A stretch of 64,000 bases of DNA, taken from Marsupella aquatica. Lineage: Eukaryota; Marchantiophyta. The notes under the pieces were generated by a model that was given only the letters and a program-made list of their open reading frames with translations, made no database searches and had not been told where the DNA came from. The stretch lies in contig OZ316898.1 in the NCBI GenBank assembly GCA_973895155.1, positions 4,774,001-4,838,000 on the forward strand, in the 5' to 3' direction. Below, one piece after another: positions 1-13,030 of the stretch (position 1 is the first letter of the stretch; each line of letters begins with the position of its first letter). The translations under genes and the position numbers were made by a program.

Positions 1-2170
1 GTGTCTTGAGTGAGAATGATGAGCTCCTTCCGACACCAAATCACACGTCGTGAAGGACAGTCCTCCAAAGCTAGTGTAGTCCTTGGTCGGTCACAATGTT
101 AAGATACTGACACCGCTGCCGTAAGAAAAGTTTCTTTCCGAAAGCCCAGACAGACCATAAAATGACGTGCCTTCAGGATCGCGAAGGAAAATAAAGGCTA
201 GTTTTGTTCACCATACAAAGCTGCATTCGAAACCATAAAAAAAGCGCTAAAGAAACCTGCAACGCAAAGAACGACGGTATGTCAATCTGGGGCCGAGAAA
301 CTAACTCTGAAACATCGAGAGGGAACCAAATGTATGAAGAATACTGACACTTTCATAATGCTGTAAACCCTGGCAGGAAACGAACAGAGGAAGCGATAAA
401 ACATCCCGGGAGTGAAACAATAAACCACACCTGGTGACACGAGAAGCTTAGAAACTCTAAAATTCTGTCAGTCGACAGAAAAATGTCACAGCAGAAGACA
501 AAATGCACATTACGAAGAGCGAGGGGAATGGAAGAAAAGGTGCCGCTTTACCGAGCTGGAGGTGAGAACACAGCGGTGAACAAGAAAAGTGTAGAGCGAC
601 CCGAAAGACAGAAGATGAACGCGGGTCAAGTGCGACAGAAGAACAACTTTGCGAGACGTAAGGAGAAAGGAAATGAGGTACAGAACTTCGGTCACAAGGT
701 CACAGAGGCGTTGCACGAAAGTAAGAAGGATCTAGAAAAAAATTAAAAAGTAAGAACGGAAATTAGAGGCTCCTCGGTGCATACACTAGATGGAGTTCCC
801 GACGTATTAAAAATCAGAAAAGAAATCCCAGATCCAGACTTGTAACAGATCTCAATGACAGTGGTGAGAGCGAAGGAAAACTGAGGCACATAGAGAAATG
901 CCTGCGGGCAAGTAGGAGGAAAGGAGGGAACAAGAGGAGCCGCCAAATGTTCCACAGTAGCGATAACCCCTAGCGTCCTTGGCGCATGCTTTGAGCCGCC
1001 GCAATAGCAAACCGAAGTGGTGAAAGCAATGAAGATATCGTTCTATCCACCATGCAACACTGCGAGACCACCGACGACACTCACTTCTATCCTATCCTTT
1101 CCTTGCCTCCTCTATGCTTCCTTGTTAAAGTTCGTTTGCTAGTATCCGTCTTCGCTTGCATGGCTGTCATTCAGAGCATGATACTCACTGTTTCATGAAT
1201 ACAGGATTTGCTGATCACGTAATCTTCCGTAAACTTCACAGAAAAAGTAACATCATGCGCTCTATCTCTGCCCCGCTCCTGGCCGCTTCGATCTGTTCGA
1301 ACCTGCTTGCCTGCCACTCCCCGCTCCGCTGAACAAATCGAAGCTCTACTCCTTTCCGCCCCTTCCTTTCTCGTTCCCTTTCCTTGCTTTTCCTTCAGTG
1401 TCTCGTTCGGCCGTTCCACCGCTTTCTAACTCTGCTCGGCTGCCTGATTACTTGCTTGCGACTCCAGCTCTAAGGCGCACCTACCGACTCGATCAACCAA
1501 CACAGCTCCCTGGAACTTTCCGACCACACTCGCCAAACTTACTTCGCAGATACACCTCCTCGTCCTTCCGTTCCTTCCTTTCCTTCCACGATTTTCGACG
1601 ACTCCCTGCGAAACGGAGCTCTGGCAGCGAATCCAACCTTTCAAAGTAAGTCGTCCACGGCGTCCTGTTCCCTCTCGTCTCGACGAGAATCCGTGCTTTC
1701 AAAGTCGTCCACGGCGTCCTGTCACCTCTCCTCCCGACGCCGATCTCCCTCGTCTCGCGCAGCGTTCTTCCCTGCTACGACTCGCTCTACTCGGCTCCCA
1801 CTTCGATTGTGATTCACATCGCTCTCTGTGCAAGTTTCGTGCAAGCGATTTTCCTTCTTCGCTTCGCTTCGCTTCGCTTCACTTCACTTCGCTCGATCGT
1901 TAGCTTCGTTCGCGAGGTAGCCTGTTCTTCGCGCTTCCTGTTTCGCAATAAACACTCACACTCCTTTTTCTGCTTGTTTGCTTTCTTCTTCTTCTCTTGG
2001 TGCCAGGCAGGCAGGCTGCCCACAATTTATTGTATACTATGGCAGCGACACACTGTTCGGTCCCTCCTCCTTGTCGTCTACTGTTGTACTGTAGAACTGC
2101 GCTGTGCCACTTCGCCTCCCCCCCCCCCTCCCTTTCCCTTTGACCTGCCCTGCCTCGCCTCTTCACCCGG
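1..2170. other. Gene-poor leader region, pyrimidine-rich
   Basis: No protein family is recognisable on either strand. From about 1270 to 2170 the + strand is strongly C/T-rich, with a GCTTC pentanucleotide microsatellite at about 1855-1890 and a C-tract near 2119. A segment around 1638-1668 (motif TCGTCCACGGCGTCCTGT) is repeated at 1696-1722. Such C/T-rich DNA is common in plant promoters and 5' leaders, so this could be the upstream region of an unseen transcript. A Lys/Arg-rich open frame at 483-746 has no family signal and I do not call it a gene. Confidence 0.4.
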
Positions 2171-2564
2171 TTCGAGCAATCAATAAAAAAAACATATACA
2201 TTAATTTATCAAATATCATTTTCAACCCTAGACAGAAACACTTTTCTCATGATCGACAGGGTATGAGAATATTCCCTGTTCTCATGATTCGACAGGGTAC
2301 AATTAGGGTCCATCTGAATTGCAAAAATTCATGAGAACATTTTAAAAAACCTATAAGTCTATCCGGGTTCCCATAGACCCTAGACAGAATACACATTATA
2401 AGCCTGGACTAATTATAAATATTCACTGTGACATTGTGAGTAAAATGAGGTACATTTGAGCTGCAAAAATACATGGGAGCATTTTTAACAAACTTAGAGG
2501 TACATCCGAGCTTCATTTTCTATGAAGCATACATAGTGTATATATATAATGTATCATATCCTAT

Positions 2565-3020
2565 CCTATCTTGTATATTTGTGTTTAATTTGGTGTGGCT
2601 TTTCTGCATTTTTAGACGACAATACATTTAACCATTCCTGTATACTTGTGTTTCGTTTGGTGCCGTTTTTCTTGCATATTATGAGTACAATGCATTTGAC
2701 TTATCCTGTATACTTGTGTTACATTTGATGCTTCTTTTCTGCATCTTTAGACAACAATACATTTGACGTATCCTGTATCCTTGTGTTACATTTGGTGCGC
2801 TTTTCTGCATATTTAGGCAACAGTACATTTAACCTATCCTGTATACTTGTGTTTCATTTGGTGCCGCTTTTTCTGCATGTTTAGACAACAATTAAAACCT
2901 AACCACAGGCTTTTTTAATCAGGTATTACTCATTTGGTGCCTCTTTCCTGCATCTTTGGATACCAATTAAACCTATTCACAAACTTGGTTACTTCATTTT
3001 GGTACAGTTTTAGACAACAA
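2565..3020. repeat. Diverged tandem repeat, unit 66-68 bp
   Basis: Five successive units begin with a variant of CCTGTATACTTGTGTT at about 2571, 2637, 2705, 2772 and 2838, giving spacings of 66, 68, 67 and 66 bp. Each unit continues with a core like CATTTGGTGC, then CTTTTCTGCAT, then TTTAGACAACAAT. Two further partial, more degraded units follow at about 2932 and 2996. The surrounding 2.2-3.6 kb is AT-rich and has no coding signal. The array is a minisatellite of unknown origin. Confidence 0.85.
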
Positions 3021-3649
3021 TTGAACAAGTGTTTAAAAATAAGAACTAGCACATACAAAGTCACAAGTTTACTGATATGTCTATTGCGATTATCTGGGGT
3101 ATCTATCACATGTTCTGGAGAAATGCGTTTTGTCATGTAAAGTTTGTGAGAGTCTTACTCTAACTGACTTTTCAACATATACGTTGTTTTTTAAGGTTCA
3201 AGCAAGTTTTTTTTCATTTTAAATTTGGATTGGATTTGACAACATATTTTGGGATCCATTTGAAACCTGGAAAAAATTGTCACCTATATTTTGAGAATGT
3301 AAAACAGCTTGTTTCTAAAATGAAACCCATAATTTATATACTGAAATGGAAAATAATTAATGCTGTCATAATTTCAAGATAAAAATAAATTAATACATAA
3401 TGTGGAAATGTTCTACGTATCTTGGTATGATCTATAATGAAGCCCAGATAAACCTCTAGATTTGTCAAATATTACCATAAAAATTTTGCAACTCATATAG
3501 ACTGTAATTTACTCACAATGTCACAAACAATATTACTAATTAGTCCATCCCGATTTTGCAGCTTTTGTCGACGGTCCATGGGAGCATGCTATGAACACTG
3601 ACATTCAAATATATCGATTTAAAAATATATGTATTGACCAAATGAAAAA

Positions 3650-4150
3650 TAAGTAATATCACCGGGAAATGACACCACGGTTGTCATCGCCAGGGGATCA
3701 AGAACTCGTAACTTCTTCGTTCATCACACCTCTTGCTTTCATTCGTCATCAACCCGAAAGAATCCAACGATCCTGGGGATTCCTTGCCTTGTCTGCCCAA
3801 GTCCCCATGCCCTGCCCTGTCCTGCCCTGTCCTGCATGGATCGCTTTTTCTGCTACCCGGTCCGGCTTTGGTTCGCTTTCCCTCCTATAATTGTTTTCTC
3901 GTCGTGCCCTGCCCGCCTTCGCTCTCCTCCCAGCTGGAAAGCCTGCCCGCGCCCCTGGGCCCCCTCCGCCCCCACCCCCCATTGGCCACCCCCCGCCCGT
4001 TTGGTGCCCAGCCGGGCCCAGGCAAAATACAGTAGACTACTGCTGCTAGAGTACTGTAGTAGCCCTGGGCAGGAGCAGGGCAGCACGAGGCCAGCACAGG
4101 GCACTTGTCCTTTTCTCGCTCTCGTATTCTCTCTCCGGTTATAGTTATAG
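3650..4150. other. GC-rich C-tract island, no gene
   Basis: A GC-rich block inside AT-rich DNA, dominated on the + strand by CCTGCCC and CCCTGTCC runs (for example about 3807-3838). Overlapping open frames on both strands are low-complexity Pro/Ala/Arg composition artefacts. It could be a promoter-like CpG island, but no downstream gene is seen. Confidence 0.4.
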
Positions 4151-4184
4151 TTATTCCCGTTTCTATTTTAATATTATCGCATTG

Positions 4185-4805
4185 GTGTCTTTCTCAGACG
4201 ACTCATAACAACTAATAACCTTGAATCATTCGTTTTCTCTCGCTGGCGATCATTATTTCGTTTTATTTTAATCGTGTTAGATGAATTGATTATTACATTT
4301 GTTATCTTTTTCCAGTCCGAGTCATAACTCAAAAAGTTGAGCTGGAATCTCCAAAGGACATAAATGTTTTACATGATGCCCAGGTGGACAAATGAAGTCT
4401 TGATAAACAAGGTATCATTCTTTTTCTCACTACAGGAGTGCTATCAATAATTTTATTTTATTATTTTATCTGTTTCTTTTTAAGACTGAGTCTTCACTCA
4501 TAATCTTTAACTCGACCAGATGGGCACATGAACCCCTAGTGAAGAGGGCATCAGTCTTCTTCTCTCTGTGGCCATCATTGTTTTGGATATCTTGCTCAGA
4601 CTGAATCATAACTCACAACCTTGAACTGGAGCCCCAATGGACACAAACTTTGACATGAGGCCCAGATGGACACAAGAAACCCTAAGGAAGAAGGCATCAG
4701 GCTTTTTCTCTCTCTTGCTTTCTTTCTCAGGCTATTATTAGATTTGTTATCTTTTTCACAGTCATAATTCATAGGCCAATCTCGAAGTCCCAATGAACAC
4801 ACAAA
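4185..4805. repeat. Degenerate tandem repeat, unit about 130-160 bp
   Basis: A phrase resembling AGACTGAATCATAACTCA followed by ACCTTGAACTGGA and CCCAATGGACACAAA recurs in degraded form near 4194, 4316, 4485, 4600 and 4757. Between copies are CT-rich TTTTTCTCTC stretches and a second shared phrase GCCCAGATGGACACA (4370, 4515, 4660). Spacing is irregular, so the array is old. No protein is encoded. Confidence 0.65.
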
Positions 4806-4810
4806 CAAAA

Positions 4811-7800
4811 TAAGTAAATTAGTATGCTTTACACTTTACACTTCAGTACGTACAGTAGTAGTCTAGTCTGTGCGACTGTTATTGCCCATAATGTCTGGGT
4901 AATAAGGAGTGAATGCACTTTAATACACAAAAGATTCTCTCATTCTATATTTCATTATTTTTCTCTTTTCTTCACACCCACGATAAACCCAAATTTCATG
5001 CAACTTTAGATTTTACTTTCTCTACGGAGAGACAAGTAAAGAACAAACCCAAAAATGCCCTGCACACCCTGTAATAGTGTAATGGGTATTCTCTTACACA
5101 AAGTACAAAAAAGTCTATTGTCCCCACGTTGTTGGTGGGTAAAATATTCATTTTAAATCTAGGTTGTAGCATACACAAAGACTAATGGAAAACAACAAGA
5201 ATGAGCAAGTTTGAGACACCCTAATGATTCGCGGATATATAGAGAAATCCTATACGTAAATAACCCTAAAAGGTTGAGTTACCCTACACACTTTTGCAAA
5301 TACTGATTGTAAAATAATGTCCCACCATGTCACGCTGACACGGTCGGCTTTCCTGCGTTTCCGGGTTCCCGCCCCAAAATCTTCTGCTAGTCTCTGGTCC
5401 TTACATGCCATCCCGCCGCATGCGCGCCGCGACTCCCGGTCACTATTATTATTTTCCCGGCACCCAAATTTTTGAAACCCCTAATGCCTGACCGCACAGC
5501 TTTATTCCAGCCCCACGCAACACGTCACCAGTCGATGCGATTGGATATGGCACCACCAAACCTGCCAAACTTTTGTCGCCCCGCGGGCAGGGCGTGGGCG
5601 CCCAGGGGGAGAGACCAGAATCGCCCCTGAAAAGCGCGGGACGTCGACTCCTGCCCGGCGACAGCATCTGGACAAGCCCGAGACCGCTTTACTGAAAGTA
5701 AAAGAAAAAGGACGTGTTTGCCTCCCCCCTAAGCATTCACCTCCTGCCCGCGATTGCTTTTTCCCTTGCTCCGTATCTCGCCTCCTGTGCCAGCCAGCCA
5801 GCCGTGCACCGTACCGCTAGGCTCGGGACCGCCGAACCTCGCGGGCACATGCCCCCTCCCCGCCCCCTGGCGCCGTTGCCCCTTGTCTTAGCTGGCGGCG
5901 CTGCCCGGTCGACTGATTCGCAGTGTCGCCACTCCATTCATAGACCTACTTCATTCTACCACCCACCTAGTGTGGCTACTTTAAGAAGCCTATTAATCTA
6001 GCAGTTGGACCGCTGGATTCAAAGACAAGAGTACCGGTCCTAGACTGGCGACTGGGGACACTGTTCTCTAGGGTATGAATAGTCTGGCGGAACTGGAGAG
6101 CATCGTCCGGCCTTTGTTCGAGGCTAGCGACCGTGCAACCGTGCGGCGCAACCGCGCGGCGCACTTTTGGGACTTGGTGCGGCTCCCCTCGGCCAGTGAG
6201 GAACCAGGTCGACAAGTGAAACCGTTAAAAAAAGCTTTTTCTGCACATATTCACCAGTTTGGCGGATGGCCTTGAATTTGAAACAATTGGAGATTCACTA
6301 TTTGTGGACAAGGTTTGAACTTGATACGAATGTAGATTCACTTTAACGGAGCTATAAAGCCAAAGGTTTCAACTGAAAGCGATCACAAGATGCTTTTGGT
6401 GTCGGCAAAACTTTATGACTCGAGAAAACTACATTCTCCTACTCAAAACTCACATTCTTATTTTCTTAAGTTAAAGATTACGATGCTCCAAGGGACCCTT
6501 TGTGAAAACCAGCTGCCACGAATGACACAATCAAACTTACATTTGTAAATGTTATGCAATTGCAGAAATCTAAAGGATTTGAGAGAACGATTTGGGATTG
6601 GATAATTCCACTTTTAAGTCTCGCATGCGGGCTAAAAATAAGTCAACGGTTTCAATGCAACATATGCAAATGTTGAGCTTGGATGTTCTAAACCTTAAAC
6701 GCTGAACCCTAAACTTTGGCAATGACTTGTGCTATCCACTTCTGACTTGAATTTGAGATAATAACTAGTTAAATTCAAACAACACTAGTTGGATTATGGC
6801 CTGTTATTTCAGGAAATTACTCAGGGAAACTGCAGCAAACTTAAATGTGATGTAGGTAGATGAATTGGGCAAATCTGAGCATCAGCCTTGACAAGGTTTC
6901 CCTTCCCCCTTTGAAAAAGAATAAACTTAAAATAAACAGATACTCCACCATTCTAACACTTTTAGGTAAGGATAGCAACTACGGCAAGTGAAGTTTTTTC
7001 TTATCACCAAAAACAATTGATGTGTCCAAGCTACTGCCACAACTTTGAGTCACCATAAATTATTGGTCACCTCTTGAAAACAGTAGGGATTGCTACCTTT
7101 TCTTTCCTCGAAAAAACTTGATTAATTTCAAATTTTTCATGTGTGGACAGTTTACTACACAGCCCACGGATTGAAGTTAAATATTTATCCTGGTCTGATT
7201 TTCATAGCTAGGCAGACTGTTGTCAATACATTTTGCAAAGAATATTTGCACCCAGTAGTATGTCTTGATTGTACATTTATTCCAGGGCTCAAGTTTTGGG
7301 GTTTTGTTAGAAGATTGATTTTGTCCCTTTCCTCCTGTTGTCCAGATTCTTTGGACTACTGTTTTTTGGGCCTAAGTATGTGAATATTGTGTTGAGAGAA
7401 CAAGAACTCAACGAACTACAATGGCAGTCCACCACCCAAGCTCAGGGGACTCACTATATGCTAACCCCTTTCACCTGCAACATTTTGAAGGCTCAGACAC
7501 CCTAAACGATGAGAATGTTCTTGCACCATTTGTTTTAAAGTCTTCCCACAGGTCTTCCCTAAAGAATAATAGAAGAATTTTATGCTTAGTGGCAATTGAC
7601 ATGCCATCTTACAAAAGTGAGACCCCCGGGCAAGTGGGGTAGAGTGGATTTAGGTGACTGGTTAAAAGACAAAAGTTGAGTCATACTTAACTCTACCATT
7701 GGACCATAAACTTAGTGTAGACGAAGTTGCTAAAGTAGTTGGAGATATGACTTCCTCCTCCAAAGTTTCCCCTCGTCAAATGCAACTTCCTAGTGACTTC

Positions 7801-9563
7801 CTAGTGACTCCGATTTTCTGAGGAGAGTAATACATACCCATCATTTATTGGAATTGTTTTTGGGTAATTGAGCTGTTTAGACATCCATGTCAAAGTTGGA
7901 CACTTAGTTAGCACATTAGATGTGGATGATTAGCTAGGAAGTACCTAAAAGGAGTGAAAGTTTCCAGTAGCACAAAGACCAAAGGCAGCTAATCACTAGG
8001 AGCTTTGCAATACTCTGCTGTACAACAATGGGGAAAACTAGTGTCTGAGTTTGGTGACGACGAATGAGACAAAGAGAAAGGAAATGAAAAACAGTAGCTT
8101 CCTAAGCATTTGATCATTCTTGAAAGCGGTTTACAAAAAGGTAGATATTGAGCCACACTGATCATGCTCACAGAAACAGTAAGGTAAGGTGGCACAAAGA
8201 AGGGTCCACCTCCCATGTAGATAAGAGACATTCCATCTATACACAGCTGTAGAGTTTGGCAAAGGAGCATAGCTATGACTTCAAAATAAGTTCAAGTGGG
8301 CGTAAAGAACCAGAAGGAGACGCGAACTAGTGGAAGGTTGCAAGGGTTGGACGTAAATATCAGCATGATATTCTGCCGACGTTTCATTAGGATGCATATG
8401 TAGTTTCACTATTTCCTTGCGAGGGAAGTATGAACTATGAAGAGTTCAGAAATAAGCAGCCACTAGAATTGTATGGAGCCTGCATGCCGTCCCTAGATAC
8501 ACTTGGCCAATTCTCCGCTAGCATGTGTAGTCCTTCCGAATGCCCTGCAACTTTATTACTGTAAAGCAAGCCAAGGACACGATCCTTGTTATTGAACGAC
8601 ACAGCTTGACACCTTTGCAATCACTGCATCATCATGTGAGCAGAACATTTTCGCTCCATATCATACGAGATACATTTCAGATTAGTGGATACAATCCATC
8701 CCTTAGACAACTGCCAGAATTCCATCCAAACCAACCTCACAATCGTCACTAGGTTTCCAATATTTAAGTAGCTCCAGAATTTAGTTTCACAGGTTGGGCA
8801 AAACTTGGGCACTGAAGTCTCTGCGATATCTACTAAGACTACTTACGAAGGAGCTCGCTCTACCTTTTCGGCAGTGTAAGCTTCGGACTACTCGTAGCCT
8901 AAACTACAGCTAAATTCACAGGGCTGCATGTTTTTGACTGTGGGTGTCCATTTCTTTCATTAATCCGAAAGCATACAGACACCTTCCATTGCCGTTGCGT
9001 AAAAAAGAACCTGGCGAGATCCAGATTCACCTGTTGTCCAAACGACCCTGATCAACTCTGCGGCGGCCTTAGCTCATAGAAGCCTCCCCAGCAATATGCT
9101 CAACAATAACTGACGTGTCGACGACGATTCGATGTCCCACTGGTTCGGAATAACAGAAGAAGCTCAGGTGCATCGGCTGGATGTGTACACTACAAGGTAT
9201 TTGCTCGCCATACATCGTTGTGCATCGAAACTTCAGACCAAGTCCATACAGAGGGATCCTCGAGCAGAGAAAAGTAAACTTCCCCCTATTTGATTGGATT
9301 GCTTGGCCTACTTTTTGGAGCTGCCGAGGGACATTAATGAGGGATCACATAGCTGGACTATCTTTGCAAGCTATGCTACTCCCACTTTACAATTGATTTA
9401 TATACAGTTTTATTTTCACAGTGAGTTCTCTAAATCACACCACTTACATGTAGGTTTCCTCAGAGTTGATACCCTGGAACACATCCAATCTCCATCGTCC
9501 TACCAGTGTTGCAGGACGAAGCAACATAACATTTGAAGGCTTGGAAGGGAAGATAGAACCACC
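4811..9563. other. Intergenic DNA with a GC-rich island at about 5300-6250
   Basis: I see no gene here. About 5300-6250 is GC-rich with CCTGCCCGC-type runs like those near 3.8 kb and 22 kb; the rest is AT-rich unique-looking DNA. A copy of the dispersed motif TTTGAGACACCCTA lies at 5210-5223. The part next to 9563 is probably the 3' flank of the RING-H2 gene. Confidence 0.4.
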
Positions 9564-12500
9564 TTATACACTTTCACTGAAGACCATTTCCTGCGCACCA
9601 AAGGAAAGGCACATTACATTAAAATGGTGTAATTGCTGTTTGCAGGAGACGGAATTTATGCTCTAAGAACTTATTTTTTTCAACCAGGATCCTAAGCATC
9701 ACACCACTACACTCGTCCCCAGATGCAAATGAAAATTTTGATAGTGTGGCACAGACCCGATGATTTGTTAAAGCACGGCAGAGCGGACAGAATCCTAGCC
9801 TAGCCAATAACTTGGAAATAACAAACAAATTATGTTCGACTCTGCAAACTGACGGGTGAGGGTCCCGCGTCAAGGCTGTATTAAGTTCCGATTCCAAATT
9901 TGGGATGTAACGACGGCAAGGAAAAAGGAACCGCGGCTGTTGAAATAACTTCTGCTCTCAGGGGAACTCCACTTTTGCTAAGCGCAATAGAATGCTACCT
10001 TCTCCAAAGCAGGGCGCCAACACGAGTCATCTATGGCTACATTTGTTCGGGGATCCCAGACGACTATCCACCCTCCTAGGAATTCCCTTGACCAGAATAT
10101 TTTACAAGGCTATCTTACGAAGCCTCCAAGGTTATCGTGTAAAAGACCCCAGCAGTCTTAATCGATCACTTTCACGCTACTCATTGAAAATCACATCTTC
10201 ACTCTCGCAACTGGATAAGCTGGATGGAGACGTTATTGCAGAAAGAAATTCCACTTAGATACTCAAAATGGACTGCTTGATGGCCAACCGAGAAGCAGTC
10301 CACTGGAGCACTGCTCGTACTTTAACCATCACCTTGAATTCCAGAAAGCACAGAGTTCCCCCCCCCCCCACTCCCAACACCACCAACACATACCTATAGG
10401 AACCTAAGACTAAACTCAATCATGTGTCACGTAGTGTATACATTCAGAACTGGATATCGTCTCGGAAATTGCCAAAATGAGGCCTAAGGCGAATGGGAGC
10501 CAGTATGGAAAAAGAGAATATGAAGTCAATAAGAGGGCGAAAACCCAAAACAAGTACAATGGGACCAACAGTTCAAACATTCTAGAATAGAGTTACTTAT
10601 TTTGCTCTATTTTCAAAGAGAGATTGTGACATACCTTGTCACAAACAGGGCAACGCTTACTTCTCTCCATCCATTCAAGAATACACCCCAGATGAAAGTG
10701 ATGGCCGCATTGAGGGGTTATCTTTGGATTCTCCTCGGTGTACCCTGCTCACCCAAACGAATAATTAGACATCTTAACCCGACCTCACTCAGACTCCTTC
10801 GCATAATGAGATTGCAAACGATGACAGCAGGCTCTGAAGAGTGTCAACTGGTGGCCACAAACTTCACATTCCAGTAGGTTTGTGAAGACGGTAACTTCTT
10901 CCTGCAGATCCAGACGAAACGATCTAAACTTTGGAAGGTACTGAAACCATGACCTAAAGGAAGCCACAGGACAAAGCCTCATTTACGAAACGGGGACTTT
11001 CGATGTGACAGACGGTTGCGGACAACATACTGCTCTGTATAGCGAGTTTATTGACTTGACATACACTGTCAGACTTCCCAGATATTGTAATCTGTAAGAG
11101 TGCATGGAAAACATGACTTCGTGATTAGTACCCGCCGGGAATTTGGGACAGCCTACAAGAATGGAGAGCTCAGATGGTAACAAGAGATACTCTCAGTTAG
11201 GTAATTCGTCTTCTGTAACAGGTATCCAGATTCTGACAGTGCCTCTATTAGAATCGTATATTCTCCTAAAAGAAAAGGAACTCAAAGTTAAACATGCAAA
11301 GATGGGCACTGGTTCTGGAGATAGCACATAGAACTGCGTAACATCAAACGAAAATGCAAATTGCATAATGGATATCTCAAAGTACTGTATAACTCTAGAG
11401 AGTCTTGGAATTCAGTTTAAACAAGTAACAGCTACATGAAATCTTCATTAGGTCAAACACTAGCTGCCACACGCGGAAGAAAAACATCTAACTGAAAACT
11501 GTGACCACAAAGGCGTCCGTTGGAGTCTCATTAAGTGGAGCCAAAGATAAATAGGGAAGTGAGAGACACTTGGCACATATGGGCCAGACACAAACTGGGC
11601 CCCAAGAAATTGTCAGTACTACACATACACCTGGCGTTATGGGAGATTGGAATTACCATCAAGACAAGTTGGGCAGCTGTCCTCGTCATCTGTAAGTGAG
11701 AGCATGGATTCATTCCTTCCCATTTTAGCTGGTGCACGCTTTTCAGTGTCATCAAATTCATCCGCACCTCCTCCATTCCGCCGCTGCATCTGAGTCAAGG
11801 CTTCGCTCCCATCTCCAGTGGTCCTCTGTCGCAATGGCTCAGCTTCAACACCATGCAATTGGCTCATACCACTCTTGTCACGCCTCGACACCAAACCATC
11901 TCGGGCTATTCGCAGATATCTGGGGTCTATATCATAAGGCAAGGGCCTCGGAGGCGCCCTAAATGTATCCGGAAGAGACGTATCTAGGGATGATGTGCCT
12001 AAGAGTCCCGCTGCTTGGGAGCCTGTCCCTCCTTGTGTTGGTGATGACGTGTCTCGCCCGTCTCCTGGATCAATGTAGGAAGAATACTGCGGTTCCAAAA
12101 ACATATCTTCATTAGACAGCATGAATGACAATAAAATTCTAAGCAAACACAGGTTGAAGTGAAAACTCTGGGAGAAAACCAAATCCCGCAACTCGAGGGG
12201 CACTGGAACGGGGGAATTGCACGACGAAGCTACTAGATCTCAATTAATGTCTCAAGGACTGGAGGTGACATTCGGACACAGAGAAATCCTTTCGCCCTAG
12301 TTGGATTGGTGGAACTTCTCCCGAACGAGAATTGTAAGAATAAGAAACGTAAGCTCAATTATGGAAAGTACGGGAGGAGGAGGGATTTGCGCACAAAGAG
12401 AGAGAAACCCAGCATTATCATAAACTGAATACAGTACAATCTCTCAAGGCCTTTCACCCTGTTGGATTCGATGAGCTTCTCGCAAACGAGAAGCTATGAA

Positions 12501-13030
12501 ACTAAGAACAATCTCACGGAAAAGAAGGTAAGATTTGGACGGGGAAATGAGAGGACTCTACGAGTAATCAATTAGAGGTCAACTAGGAACAATCGCACGG
12601 AAAGGAAGTATGAAAAATCAACTTGAACTTAAATCTCAGTTCAATCTCTGTCCCACTATTCACCCTAGTTAAAGAGGTACTTCCAGGGAGAGATTAAACG
12701 ATGAGACACACGGGAAGGAGGACGGATTGGGACACACAGAGAAACCAACATCCACATAAACTGACGATTCACCCTAACAGACGAAGACCGCTTCCCCTGA
12801 GCTGGATGGAAATACACACAGGCTGACTGCTCCACAGAATTGAGCAAGGATTGGAAAGCAAAGCTCAAACATCTTCGGAGAGTGACAGAGAAGGAGATTG
12901 ACCGTACCACGCGGAGGCACCATCGCACGCAGCACCTTAGACAGAAGCAATTCTGATAGATGCTCCCATTCGGGTACGACGTGTACTCTTCAAAATCCTC
13001 TGGCCGTGGACAACAGCATAGTCCACCCAT
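9564..13030 (-). CDS. RING-H2 E3 ubiquitin ligase, plant At3g02290-like
   Basis: Predicted 229-residue membrane-associated E3 ubiquitin ligase. Coding exons on the minus strand are 13030-12908, 12086-11657, 10744-10635 and 9590-9564; phases agree throughout. The N-terminus MGGLCCC has Gly2 followed by three cysteines, fitting N-myristoylation and S-acylation, as in the Arabidopsis At3g02290-like family. A PRPLPYDIDPRY block in the second exon matches the family's conserved PRPLPYDADPRY. The RING-H2 finger uses Cys179, Cys182, Cys197, His199, His202, Cys205, Cys216 and Cys219, with GHHFHLGCILEWMER at its centre. The last exon adds only EMVFSESV, matching the family's conserved tail, after a 1.04-kb intron. 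Length is close to the Arabidopsis relatives. Family membership is secure; the substrate is unknown. Confidence 0.9.

Noticed and set aside
483-746. Lys/Arg-rich 87-codon open frame
   Set aside because: An opposing open frame covers the same DNA and no motif, splice structure or family is visible.
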